Positions 10,524-21,750 of a DNA stretch of 64,000 nucleotides are shown piece after piece. The translations under genes and the position numbers were made by a program. The DNA is from Rutpela maculata. Its lineage: Eukaryota > Arthropoda > Insecta > Coleoptera > Cerambycidae. The DNA is taken from the NCBI GenBank assembly GCA_936432065.2, contig OW386289.2, positions 19,798,277 through 19,862,276 of the forward strand. The letters run 5' to 3'. Under the pieces are notes generated by a model. It was given only the letters and a program-made list of their open reading frames with translations, was not told the origin of the DNA and made no database searches. Within the stretch, counting starts at the first letter, position 1. Each line of letters opens with the position of its first letter.

Positions 10524-13500
10524 CCCAGACAGCACCGTATATTCTAAGAATATTCTGTAATTATGCAAAAAAGAATGAATATATTCTGATTAATTCTGGA
10601 ATAATCCTGGAATATATATAAGATAACGGATTATTCTAGTAATATAATTTTAAATATATACCTGGAATATTCAGCATGAATATGATAGTAATATTCATTT
10701 TGGAATATATATATTCCCTCCTGAGTCAAGAATATTCTAACACTTTGAGAATGAAAGAATAATATTAATTGTTACTCAACCAAATCAACGTTTTATAAAA
10801 GCTTTTAATTTTTTCTGTAAAATGTAACTTAAATATATGCGTGTTATTATTTATTTCAATTAATAAAAAATATTTAATATGATTATAATGATTATATTAT
10901 ACAATGATGTTATTCCCAGTTTTAAACAAAAGCTCAATCCATATTTTCGTTATCAGGTTATCAGATTTGAGCAGTGCAGCCAAGGCTAGACTTCAGAAAT
11001 AAAGCCATGCACATGTATATAGTGTTTTAAACTACCCGCGATTTTTTCCTATTTACGTATTTCATAACATAACCTCAATATCACAATTTACGTGCTTTAA
11101 TCGTTTGTTATTGTTGAGATACTTAAGTGTATTAGTATATGTAACTCTTTAATCTATGCTTAAGTGTTTTTATGTATAGTATAAGTGATAAGTAACCGAT
11201 GAACAATAAGTAAGTACATTAATCTTTTTTATAAGGAAAATTTAACAGGGCATCACGTCACTTGTATATTTTCTTATTTAAAAAGGGAAAAGAAAAAGGG
11301 ATAGAAATACTACAGGTACTGGCGCAGCTTCATAGAGAACTTAATAGAATTCTAAAACTCCATTAGACCATAATACTGATGATATAGATCAGAGACAGTT
11401 ATTAGAGTTGAACCAAAGCTTACCAACAAATTCTTCACATTTACAAGAAAGTACTTATGATTGCATCAATCAAAATAATTCCCAAACTTTTAATCATAGT
11501 ACTGCAGGCACCACGAACTTAATAAGTAGTGTTCATTTAGAGAATATTGTTAGAAGTAATGTTTCAAATAGTGGCAGTGAAAGTAATTTATTGGAAAGCG
11601 ATTCTGGCGAAAATTTTAATTGTAGCGCTAGTTTTGATGAGCAGAGCTGTCGCACATAAATTACTTTACTTCCATGTACCTGAAGTTTCGAACGTTCACT
11701 TGAACGAATTTCATTTGAAAAGGAAAGATTAATAAAAATTATAAATCGACTTAGGCGTACCACTTTTACGGTAATATTTGTTGGCAACGATATTATCGTT
11801 GCCAGCAAATTTACCAGAAAAATTGTACGTCCAAGTCGATTAACTTCAAATTTTCAATTTAAATTCGTTCAACTGAACGTTCGAAACTTCAGGTACATAT
11901 ACTTTCTGGAATATGTGACTAGCAAATGATAACCTTCTGTGCTTAGAGGCAATGGACAAATAATTTGTAGTAACTTTTATTACAAGTTTTCATTTTAATC
12001 AATATTTTCTATTATTTTTTGTAAAAAGATATTAATTACCTGTTTGTATTTTTTTTTTCTAGATTGATAGTATGTGTAGATTGGGTGGCGATAATTACAA
12101 GGAATGTTCATGTCCCTTTATGTGAAAAGTAATGAGTGATGACTTGGCCAAGCTTTACAGTTTACAAGGACACAAAGACAAAAAAGTGTTTTCCAAAACA
12201 GCACTTTTCGCAACAGTTACAGGTAATTATTCAACATAATATATTTGTTTGCGGTTCGGATATATACTTGCTTAAATGAGAAACAAGCCTGTAACTCTCT
12301 ATTTTTTGCACGATTTGAATAATTTTTTTTTATGTAAAGAGACAATATTTCTATGTGTAGTTGACATTAATTTGGTTTTAATTTACTGCACGGCCTCCTG
12401 CGAAGTGTTTTTTCACCAAAAACAGTAAATCATATTAGCAATTTTTTTTTATCCTTCTATTTTGATTTTTTAGGAGGTGCAGGATAAAGTAAAAACAAAT
12501 TTTGAATCCTTTGGTTCTTGTACACACGCTAATGCCAAAAAATGTTTTGAAATATTAGCTTCTCTTATATGTACTAAATACCAGTTTTATGGGCTCTTGC
12601 TTGATTTACCTATGTACTCCTATTTACCCAATTTACCCCTCAACCCTTCAACGGAATAAGATCAGAATATAATCCTCATTGAAATACATATAATTCAAGT
12701 CAATATGTTAAACGGTTCCAGAGTAATTGTGCGCATAAAAAAAGTTACAGACCGACGTACATTTTTTTTGCTCAAACTTAAAATCTCGACGTTTCATGAT
12801 ATTCTAAGTCTATTTGAGCAATAAAATTTTTTAAATTTTTTTTTGCGCTACTATACTTCCAAGTAATTACAAAATACAAAAATATGAGTTGATTCTTGGT
12901 TTTACCATTAGCTTTCTTCAATACACAAGTTAAAATTCTAAATAAAAATCCTATAAAATGTTTTCTTTTGTTTTAGAAACAATGAAACGGACAAAGAAGA
13001 TTAGTCTTAAGATAGATTCAAAATATAAATATATTTATTTAAATACTTAATAAATAATTCTGCAATATTATATTTTCAATATTTTATTTTCCCATATTTT
13101 TAGAATTTTTAGGAAGAAGGCACTAATATGCAAGGAGTGGAAAGTTTTCAGGTGATTACTGTTATTATTTTATATTTTAATTTCTATATAATTATTTAAA
13201 TCGAAAAGTAAGATAATCAGATATAAAGCTGAAGGAGCTGCTGTAAACAATTGTGAGTGTCTTTCCTCATACAGGTGCGTCTTGATGATGTATTAGTTTT
13301 ATTTCTGCTTTTACTAAAAGTGACCCACGTATACCAGAGGACCTGTATACATTCTCACGGGAATATTCCTGAAACCAGCCTAAGGGAATATCCTATATAA
13401 ACCTAGATTATTCCAGGAATATTAATATATATTCCAGGCAAAAGCTGTGAATATGTTTGAAACATATAAATATTCCTGGATTATTCTTGGAATAATTTGG

Positions 13501-13666
13501 TAATATTCTTAAAGGAATAATCTAGGTTTATGTAGGATATTCCCATTGGCCGATTCTAAGAATATTCCCTGGAGAATTTATATATTCACGGCCTATTCTA
13601 AGAATGATTCTTTATTCTCAAGAGAATATTCCAGGAATATTCTAAGATTATATTGTGCTGTCTGGG
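10524..13666 (+). mobile_element. Non-autonomous CMC/EnSpm-type transposon, copy 2
   Basis: Length is 3,143 bp, with CCCAGACAGCAC termini and target duplication GT (10,522-10,523 and 13,667-13,668). Its orientation is the same as the autonomous element. It carries a transposase N-terminal remnant ending at the 83-codon open frame 11,408-11,659, and the 223-bp palindrome at 11,676-11,898. It also holds a DUF4806-like exon at 12,063-12,222 bounded by CTAG and GGTAAT splice signals. That exon reads KVMSDDLAKLYSL and KKVFSKTALF, preceded by an in-frame TGA shared with the other copies. A further candidate exon starts at 12,474. It sits between ORF2 codon 5 and the rest of ORF2 of the LINE. Confidence 0.92.
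11676..11898. repeat. 223-bp palindrome inside copy 2
   Basis: Its arms begin TGTACCTGAAGTTTCGAA and end in the reverse complement, around a GGCAACGATA...TATCGTTGCC centre. It is the same insertion as in copy 1. Confidence 0.75.
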
Positions 13667-13679
13667 GTAAAATCTTCAT
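13667..13679 (-). pseudogene. LINE ORF2 start codon and first codons
   Basis: ATG at 13,679-13,677 opens ORF2 with MKIL and then runs into copy 2. After the element the frame continues with QTNLG and the rest of the endonuclease. This matches the usual start of R1-type ORF2 endonucleases, which supports this start. Confidence 0.8.
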
Positions 13680-13700
13680 TTTTTTAATTTATTTATTTAT

Positions 13701-15073
13701 TTATTTATTTCTCCCAGTCCTTTTTCCTCCGGTTCTATTTATATTAGCTTGGGTCTTAATTAGCTTCCTGAAGTGCGGACATTTAGTAGTGTCCGCACGA
13801 TGTCCCTCGTCCTTGCACGACATACAGTAGAGGACATTTTCCTCACAATCTATCGCTTTGTGGCCGCTTTTCCCACACGTCATGCACGTGTCACTTTTAT
13901 CTAGGCCCGTGCAATCAGCTGTTCGGTGACCGTGTTCCAGACATTTATAACATCTTGTAATGTTGACCCTGAGCCTAAGCCTGCAGGACACCCATCCGAT
14001 TTTAATTCTCCCTCTTTTCACCAGCTCTGTAGCTACATCTTTTCTCATTTTGATCGTAGCTGTCTGATTTCCACTTCGGTTCGGCCTGAGTGAGACCACC
14101 CTCAGTTGCTCTTCGGATATATCTCCCCTATTCTTCATAATTTCTTGCTTCAGTCCTTCCTCATCGATGTCAGCGTCTATGTCCGTTATGTGGACAGTTG
14201 CGTCATTGGATTTTACGAATACTTCCGTATCCTTGGTTTTGGTTTTTATCGCTTCCTTCAGTCTTTCGGTATTATCCTTACCTCCTGCAACCTCAAGTAG
14301 TAGGTCGCCTTTTGCAGTTTTCTTTAGGGATCTAATAGTTACACCAACTTCCGCAATGTCTACATTCTGTTTAACTGATCTTAACAGGTCCGCGTAGGAT
14401 TTTCCTTCGGATTTAACAATAACCTTCTCCGTTTGAGGGCGCTTACTTTTCCCTGGCTTGCTCTCTGGTTTGAGCCTGCTCGTTCTTCTGCCTGTCGCCA
14501 AAATGGTTATGTCATATTCCGTCTTTCTAAAGACGGTTTCAGCGCATTTCCTCATGTAGTCGAGATTTTGATTTCCCAGGGCCAAAATTTTTACTCCCTT
14601 GGAGTCCAATTTAGGCATTTCTGCCTTCAGCTTTTTAAGTAGCCCAAAGAGCATTGGGATATCGTTAACGCCATTTTCATCAGTCTTATAGGGGAGAACA
14701 AACAGGGTATTTGACCTCTCCTCTCTCCCTCCCTTACTTGATATCATCTGCACGCTATTGCGAATATATTCCACCTGTCCCTCTGTTAGTCCTTCCCGTA
14801 TTAGTGTCGGGGCTTCAGGAAACAGTAGCGTGATATTCTCTATTATTTTGTCTTTTATCTCAACCCCAGGGTCGACAAACAATGCGAGATCCCCTTTTTG
14901 GCCCATATTCAGTGAGCTGCCCTCCTCTTCTTTGATGATTTTAAATATTTCTTTCGGCCAGTGTTTGTCTAGAATTTTTGAAAGACCCTCAAAGTCAGTT
15001 TCCTGGTCTATGATTTGATTTATCTCATTGATTTCCTCCCGTCTCTTGTGTTCCTCTTCCTCGTCTATCGCTT
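13701..15073 (-). pseudogene. LINE ORF1, C-terminal two thirds, with three CCHC knuckles
   Basis: This is the gag-like ORF1 of the LINE, whose product binds the element RNA. It is open from the copy 3 junction (15,071) to TAA at 13,701. An acidic, probably helical stretch (EEEEHKRREE region) is followed by a central fold. Three zinc knuckles lie near the C-terminus: CYKCLEHGHRTADC, CMTCGKSGHKAIDC and CMSCKDEGHRADTTKC. Together with the N-terminal part at 18,124-18,792 the protein would be about 680 residues, normal for R1-clade ORF1. No internal stop was seen, so ORF1 was probably intact when copy 3 inserted. Confidence 0.9.
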
Positions 15074-18000
15074 CCCAGACAGCACCGTATATTCTAAGAA
15101 TATTCTGTAATTATGCAAAAAAGAATGAATATATTCTGATTAATTCTGGAATAATCCTGGAATATATAGAAGATAACGGATTATTCTAGTAACATAATTT
15201 TAAATATATACCTGGAATATTCAGCATGAATATGATAGTAATATTCATTTTGGAATATATATATTCCCTCTTGGGTCAAGAATATTCTAACACTTTGAGA
15301 ATGAAAGAATGATATTAATTGTTACTCAACCAAATCAACGTTTTATAAAAGCTTTTAATTTTTTCTGTAAAATGTAACTTAAATATATCCATGTTATTAT
15401 TTATTTCAATTAATAAAAAATATTTAATATGATTATAATGATTACAATGATGTTATTCCTAGTTTTAAACAAAAGCTCAATCTATATTTTTGTTATCAGG
15501 TTATCAGGTTTGAGCAGTGCAGCCAAGGCTAGACTTCAGAAATAAAGCCATGCACATGTATATAGTGTTTTAAACTACCCGCGATGTTTTCCTATTTACG
15601 TATCTCATAACATAACCTCAATATCAGAATTTACGTGCTTTAATCGTTTGTTATTGTTGAGATACTTAAATGTTTTTTATGTGTAGTATAAGTGATAAGT
15701 GACCGATGAACAATAAGTAAGTACATTAATCTTTTTTATCGGGAAAATTTAACTGGACATCACGTCACTTGTATATTTTCTTACTTAAATGAAAAGAAAA
15801 AGGGATAGAAATACTACTGGTACTGGCGCAGCTTCATAGAGAACTAATAGAACTCGAAAACTCCATTAGACCATAATACTGATGATATAAATCAGAGACA
15901 GTTATTATAGTTGAACCAAAGCTTACCAACAAATTCTTCACATTTACAAGAAAGTACCCTACTTATGATTGCATCAGTCAAAATAATTCCCAAACTTTTA
16001 ATCATAGTACTGCAGGCACCACGAACTTAGTAGTGTTCATTTAGAGAATATTGTTAGAAGTAATGTTTCAAATAGTGGCAGTGAAAGTAATTTATTGGAA
16101 AGTGATTCACTTGAACGAATTTCATTTGAAAAGGAAAGATTAATAAAAATTATAAATCGACTTAGGCGTAGGTACCACTTTTACGGTAATATTTGTTGGC
16201 AACGATAGTATCGTTGCCAGCAAATATTACCAGAAAAATTGTACGTCCAAGTCGAGTAACTTCAAATTTTCAATTTAAATTCGTTCAACTGAACGTTCGA
16301 AACTTCAGGTACATATACTTTCTGAAATATGTGACTAGCAAATGATAACCCTCTGTGCTTAGAGGCAATGGACAAATAATTTGTAGTGCCTTTTATTACA
16401 AGTTTTCATTTTAATCAATCTTTTCTATTATTTTTTGTAAAAAGATATTAATTACCTGTTTGTATTTTTTTTTCTAGATTGATAGTATGTGTATATTGGG
16501 TGGCGATAATTACAAGGAATGATCACGCCGCTTTATGTGAAAAGTAATGAGTGATGACTTGGCCAAGCTTTACAGTTTACAAGGACACAAAGACAAAAAA
16601 GTGTTTTCCAAAACAGCACTTTTCGCAACAGTTACAGGTAATTATTCAACATAATATATTTGTTTGCGGTTCGGATATATACTTGCTTAAATGAGAAACA
16701 AGCCTGTAACTCTCTATTTTTTGCACGATTTGAATATTTTTTTTTATGTAGAGACAATATTTCTATGTGTAGGTGACATTAATTTGGTTTTAATTTACAT
16801 ACACGGCCTCCTGCGAAGCGTTTTTTCACCAAAAACAGTAAATCATATTAGCAATTTTTTTTTAAACAGATGATATATTTTGATTTTTTAGGAGGTGGAG
16901 GATAAAGTAAAAACAAATTTTGAATCCTTTGGTTCTTGTACACATGCTAAATCATGGGGGCGGCTAATGCCAAAAAATGTTTTGAAATATTAGCTTCTCT
17001 TATATGTACTAAATACCAGTTTTATGGGCTCTTGCTTGATTTACCTATGTACTCCTATTTACACAATTTACCCCTCAACCCTTCAACGGAATAAGATCAG
17101 AATATAATCCTCGTTGAAATACATATAATTCAAGTCAATATGTTAAACGGTTCCAGAGTAATTGTGCGCATAAAAAAAGTTACAGACCGACGTACATTTT
17201 TTTTTTGCTCAAACTTAAAATCTCGACGTTTCATGACATTCTAAGTCTATTTGAGCAATAAAATTTTTCAAATTTTTTTTTCGCTACTATACTTCCAAGT
17301 AATTACAAAATACAAAAATATGAGTTGATTCTTGGTTTTACCATTAGCTTTCTTCAATACACAAGTTTAAATTCTAAATAAAAAAATCCTATAAAATGTT
17401 TTCTTTTGTTTTAGAAACAATGAAACCGACAAAGAAGATTAGTCTTAAGATAGATTCAAAATATAAATATATTTATTTAAATACTTAATAAATAATTCTG
17501 CAATATTATATTTTCAATATTTTATTTTCCCATATTTTTAGAATTTTTAGGAAGAAGGCACTAATATGCAAGGAGTGGAAAGTTTTGAGGTGATTACTGT
17601 TATTATTTTACATTTTAATTTTTATATAATTATTTAAATCGAAAAGTAAGATAATCAGATATCAAGCTGAAGGAGCTGCTGTAAACAATTGTGAGTGTCT
17701 TTCCTCATACAGGTGCGTCTTGATGATGTATTTATTAGGTAGTTTTATTTCTGCTTTTACCAAAAGTGACCCACGTATAGCAAAGGACCTGTATACATTC
17801 TCACGGGAATATTCCTGAAACCAGCCTAAGGGAATATCCTATATAAACCTAGATTATTCCAGGAATATAAAATATATTCCAGGCAAAAGCTGTGAATATG
17901 TTTGAAACATATAAATATTCCTGGATTATTCTTGGAATAATTTGGTAATATTCTTAAAGGAATAATCTAAGTTTATGTAGGATATTCCCATTGGCCGATT

Positions 18001-18123
18001 CTAAGAATATTCCCTGGAGAATTTATATATTCACGGCCTATTCTAAGAATGATTCCGAGAATGATTCTTTATTCTCAAGAGAATATTCCATGAATATTCT
18101 AAGATTATATTGTGCTGTCTGGG
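15074..18123 (+). mobile_element. Non-autonomous CMC/EnSpm-type transposon, copy 3
   Basis: Length is 3,050 bp, with CCCAGACAGCAC termini and target duplication TT (15,072-15,073 and 18,124-18,125). It is closely similar to copy 2 throughout. It keeps a short transposase-like N-terminus starting at ATG 15,789 (KRKRDRNTTG, then a stop). It also retains the DUF4806-like exon near 16,490-16,640, with the same in-frame TGA. Relative to copy 2 it lacks roughly 100 bp around 16,110, removing the left palindrome arm. It has small additions near the right end (an extra GAATGATTC unit near 18,050). It interrupts LINE ORF1, and the frame is continuous across it. Confidence 0.92.
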
Positions 18124-18792
18124 TTCCATGTCGACTTGGACTCCCACTGTCTTAACCTCCTTGAGCGGGATGTCTACTTGAGTGCCACTAGATCTGGTAT
18201 TTTTGGATATTTGCCTCGTTTTCGGATTTAACGGCATGCCATCCCATTCTTGATTTTTTCTATTCAGAATCTCAATCTGCCAGCGCATTTCCTTTATACC
18301 TCGTTTAATTTCTACTTTTGTGTTCACATTGGTTTTTATAAACTTCATCAGCTCCTCCGATCCTGCTGTCAGTTTAGCAAGTATTTTTTTGATCTCGTTT
18401 CGTTCGTCCTCTTGGGTGGTTTCCTCCCTCCCTCTCTTTTTCCCAAAAGCGGGATCTATTTCTTGAGGTTTCGTCCCGGTAAGAGCTGTCTTTTCCTTGG
18501 GGGTGCTTATTTGCCCCTGTTTTTCTCGTAAAGGTGTCTGTGAATTGTATTGGGCTTGAAAGCTCGTCATATTTTCCTCCTGCAGAAAAGTGTTCCTTAG
18601 CGGTGGCGACCGCGCTACACTGTCTCTTCTCTTAAAAGGGTCTGAATCCTTTTCTCCTGTTTTGTACTCCAATAGTTGCCTGCCACCACCAGAATCCTCC
18701 TCTAGGGAGAAGTGGGACTCTCCGGAATATCCGGTATCCACCTGGGTTATATCCTTTTTAAAAAAATTTTCCTTCTCCATTCTAAATCCCAC
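18124..18792 (-). pseudogene. LINE ORF1, N-terminal part
   Basis: It is open from ATG at 18,792 to the copy 3 junction, about 223 codons. It is hydrophilic, rich in Lys, Glu, Ser and Thr, without a fold I recognise; N-terminal regions of R1-type ORF1 proteins are usually low-complexity. The open frame reads on for some 26 codons into transposon sequence before stopping, so the true LINE sequence ends at about 18,126. A second in-frame Met lies four codons downstream (MGFRM), so the start is not certain. Confidence 0.82.
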
Positions 18793-19290
18793 GAGTAGGG
18801 TCGAGGTTCGGTCGACCCCCGGGTGACGCCCATCCCGGGGGCAAGGCTACATACTGCGGAGGTCACCCGGTGTCCGCAGGTTTTTACGACTTCGCTGTCG
18901 GTTCTTTTATAGAGGTTTTCTCCTCGCGGGCCGGCCGACTAAGGCAAGCCCCCCGGTCTCGGTTCCCACACAACATTCCCCTGCGGTGCCCTTTTTTCTT
19001 TTCCACAGAAGTCGTTGAAGTGTGGACCATGATTACGGTATTACGCGAGTGAGAGGTACGGCTCACTCGTGGCTCGGATAACCCCCGGGTGCGCCATTTC
19101 CCGTAGCCACACCACTCGTGGTGTGGATCCTGAGGTTGAGCTGTCCTTAGTTTTCACCACTCACCTAAGACCTTACCGGCATGGGTGACCCTGCTGGGAG
19201 CATATAGCTCCCGCCGACATTGCTCTCAGGATCCTCGCAGTTACTTAAGCTTCTCCACCAGCGACAAGGTCTCACAGCTCCTCGGAGAAG
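18793..19290 (-). promoter_or_regulatory. LINE 5' UTR, likely internal promoter region
   Basis: This is GC-rich sequence (clusters of CCCCGGG and GGCCGG) quite unlike the AT-rich surroundings. It lies between ORF1 and the TAG repeat on the upstream side. R1-type LINEs carry an internal promoter at the start of the 5' UTR; no specific initiator was identified here. Confidence 0.6.
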
Positions 19291-19366
19291 AGTAGTAGTA
19301 GTAGTTAGTAGTTAGTAATAGTTAGTAGTGGTAGTAGTAGTTAGTAGTTAGTAGTAGTTAGTAGTT
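19291..19366. repeat. TAG/TTAG microsatellite at LINE 5' end
   Basis: About 75 bp of TAGTAGT and TTAGTAG units lie between the LINE 5' end and the resumed gene-fragment homology at 19,367. It is longer and less regular than the run at the 3' end. Confidence 0.85.
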
Positions 19367-19483
19367 AATTGATGTTACCCTATTACATATAATTTTAATA
19401 AAGTGTGCACAGCAATGTTATTATACTCATTGAAAATATCCCGAAGTCATCTAAACAGTTGGTTACAAATCTATAAACAACTT
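19367..19483. repeat. Right half of second gene-fragment copy (LINE target)
   Basis: It matches 2,487-2,605 (TTTTAATAAAGTGTGCACAG and neighbours), continuing the match that stopped at 4,225. It ends at the start of the satellite-like array, about 30 bp before the first array unit. Confidence 0.8.
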
Positions 19484-19514
19484 TTCATGTCATTAAAACC
19501 TAAATGATTTCTGG

Positions 19515-21540
19515 GGTGTTTCACCCTCTTAAACACTGTTTTTTATAAAATCCCAACCACGCTATCTTAGAAATGCTTTTTTCTATCACCCCATAAAATA
19601 TGAAAGTGTTAGAAAATTTTTTACAACAGTTTTAGATAGTTTTAAGCGTGTTTTACCCTCTTAAACTCTGTTTTTTGTTAAATCCCAATTACGCTATCTT
19701 GGAAATATTCTTTTCTATCATCCTCCAAAATCTGAAAGCGTTAAATTTTTTTTACAAAAGTTATATTATTTTTAGTTTGTTTTTGGGGTGTTTTACCCTC
19801 TTATCCCCTGTTTTTCGTTAAATAAAAATTATGCAATATTGGAAATGTTTTTTTCTAACCTACCCTAAAATGGGAGAGTGTTGAAAATTTTTGCAAAAGT
19901 TACATTATTTTTAGATAGCTTTTGGGGTGTTTTACCCTCTTAAATTCTGTTTTTTATTAAATCCCAATTATTCTATCTTGGAAATAGTCTTTTCTATCAC
20001 CCTCCAATGTCTAAAAGCGTGAAAAAATTTTACAATTTTTATATTATTTTTAAATAGTTTTTGGGGTGTATCACCCCCTTATCCCCTGTTTTTCGTTAAA
20101 TAAAAATTATGCAATATTGGAAATGCTTTTTTCTAACCTACTCTAAAATGGGAGACTGTTGAAAACTTTTTTGCAAAAGTTACATTATTTTTAGATAGCT
20201 TTTGGGGTGTTTTACCCTCTTAAACTCTGTTTTTTATTAAATTTCAATTATGCTATCTTGGAAATAGTCTTTTCTATCAACCTCCAATGTCTAAAAGCAT
20301 GAAAAAATTTTACAATTTTTATATTATTTTTGAATATATTTATCCCCTGTTTTTCCTATTTTAAGGTTGTATCACCCTTCAACATCTAAAAGCGTGAAAA
20401 AATTTTACAAATTTTATATTATTTTTAAATAGTTTCGGGCTGTACCACCCCCTTATCCCCTGTTTTTTGTTAAATAAAAATTATGCAATGTTGGAAATGC
20501 TCTTTTCTAACATACCCTAAAATAGGAAAGTGTTAGAAACTTTTTTGCAATAGTTACATTATTTATAGATAGTTTTTGGGTGCTTTACCCTCTTAAACTC
20601 TGTTTCTTATTAAATCTAAATTACGCTATCTTGGAAATAGTATTTTCTATCACCCTCCAACATCTAAAAGCGTGAAAAAATTTTACAATTTTTATATTAT
20701 TTTTAAATAGTTTTTGGGGTGTATCACCCCCTTATCATCTATTTTTCGTTAAATAAAAATTATGCAGTATTGGAAATGCTTTTTTCTAATATACCCTAAA
20801 ATGGGAGAGTGTTGAAAACTTTTTTGCAATAGTTACATTATTTTTAGATAGCTTTTGGGGTGTTTTACCCTCTTAAACTCTTGTTTTTTATTAAATCCCA
20901 ATTACGCTATCTTGGAAATAGTCTTTTCTATCACCTTCCAATGTCTAAAAGCGTGAAAAAAATTTTACAACGTTTATATTATTTTTAAAGTGTTTTGGGG
21001 TGTACCGCCCCCTTAACCCCCGTTTTTTGTTAAATAAAAATTATCCAATATTGGAAGTGCTCTTTTCTAACATACCCTAAAATAGGAAAGTGTTAGAAAC
21101 TTTTTTGCAATAGTTACATTATTTATAGATAGTTTTTGGGGTGTTTTACCCCCTTAAACTCTGTTTCTTTATTAAATCCCAATTACGCTATCTTGGAAAT
21201 AGTCTTTTCTATCGCCCTCCAAAATCTGAAAGCGCTAAAAAATTTTACAACTTTTATATAGTTTTTGGGGTGTATCACCCCCTTATCCCCTGTTTTTCGT
21301 TAAATAAAAATTATGCAATATTGGAAATGCTCTTTTCTAACATATCTTAAATAAGAAAGTGTTAGAAACTTTTTTGCAATAGTTACATTATTTTTAGATA
21401 GTTTTTAAACTCTGTTTTTTATTAAATCAAAATTGTGCAATCTTGGAAATGCTCTTTTCTATCACACCCTAAAATATAAAAGTCTTAAAAACTTTTTTAC
21501 AATAGTTATCTTATAGTTATCTTATTTTTGCAGTTTACAG
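19515..21540 (+). repeat. Dimeric satellite-like array A, left, forward
   Basis: Alternating monomers of about 140 bp make a repeat unit of about 280 bp. One monomer type has GGGGTGTTTTACCCTCTTAA followed by ATTAAATCCCAATTACGCTA. The other has GGGGTGTATCACCCCCTTAT followed by GTTAAATAAAAATTATGCAA. Copies are divergent, often 5-15 percent by eye. Repeated small open frames starting MFYPLKL are by-products of the unit. The array is one arm of a foldback arrangement, not a classical unidirectional satellite. Confidence 0.9.
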
Positions 21541-21750
21541 TTTTTGGGGTGTTTCGCTCTCTTAAAATCCGTGTTTTGCTTTAGATAACTTTAGCTGCTC
21601 AACCCTTATCAACATACATGTTTGGTTTTATAGAAAAATAGTTTTCAATTCTGCAATTACGGAGATTTTAACTTCATGTGCATTGTTTCGTTGATCGTCT
21701 CTAAATAATCGTTTCTCATTTCTGATTTCGTTTCTGTGTTCAGCCACATA
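21541..21750 (+). repeat. End domain of array A
   Basis: About 210 bp of non-repeated sequence ends in TTCAGCCACATA. The same domain closes array A at 45,178-45,388 and, inverted, at 54,784-54,998. It therefore marks a fixed inner end of the arm. Here it is followed directly by the reversed array, so its mirrored partner and any spacer are missing. Confidence 0.8.

Larger units (their letters stand above)
4268..19290 (-). mobile_element. R1-clade non-LTR retrotransposon, split by three DNA transposons
   Basis: Without the three inserted transposons (3,135, 3,143 and 3,050 bp) the element is about 5.7 kb. That is full-length for R1-clade elements. In order on the minus strand it has a GC-rich 5' UTR, ORF1 with three CCHC knuckles, ORF2 with an AP-like endonuclease, reverse transcriptase and a C-terminal Cys-His motif, then a 3' UTR and a poly-A of about 13. 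Clade assignment rests on the layout and on the ORF2 start, which reads like R1-type endonucleases. It is flanked on both sides by TAG repeats, as expected of R1-clade LINEs that target microsatellites. This copy is dead: besides the three insertions it has a frameshift in ORF2 and an altered endonuclease site. Confidence 0.88.

Noticed and set aside
11408..11659. Independent 83-codon gene
   Set aside because: The Ser/Asn-rich translation and position match the N-terminal part of the CMC transposase in a degraded copy. It also lacks a good start in the sister copy.
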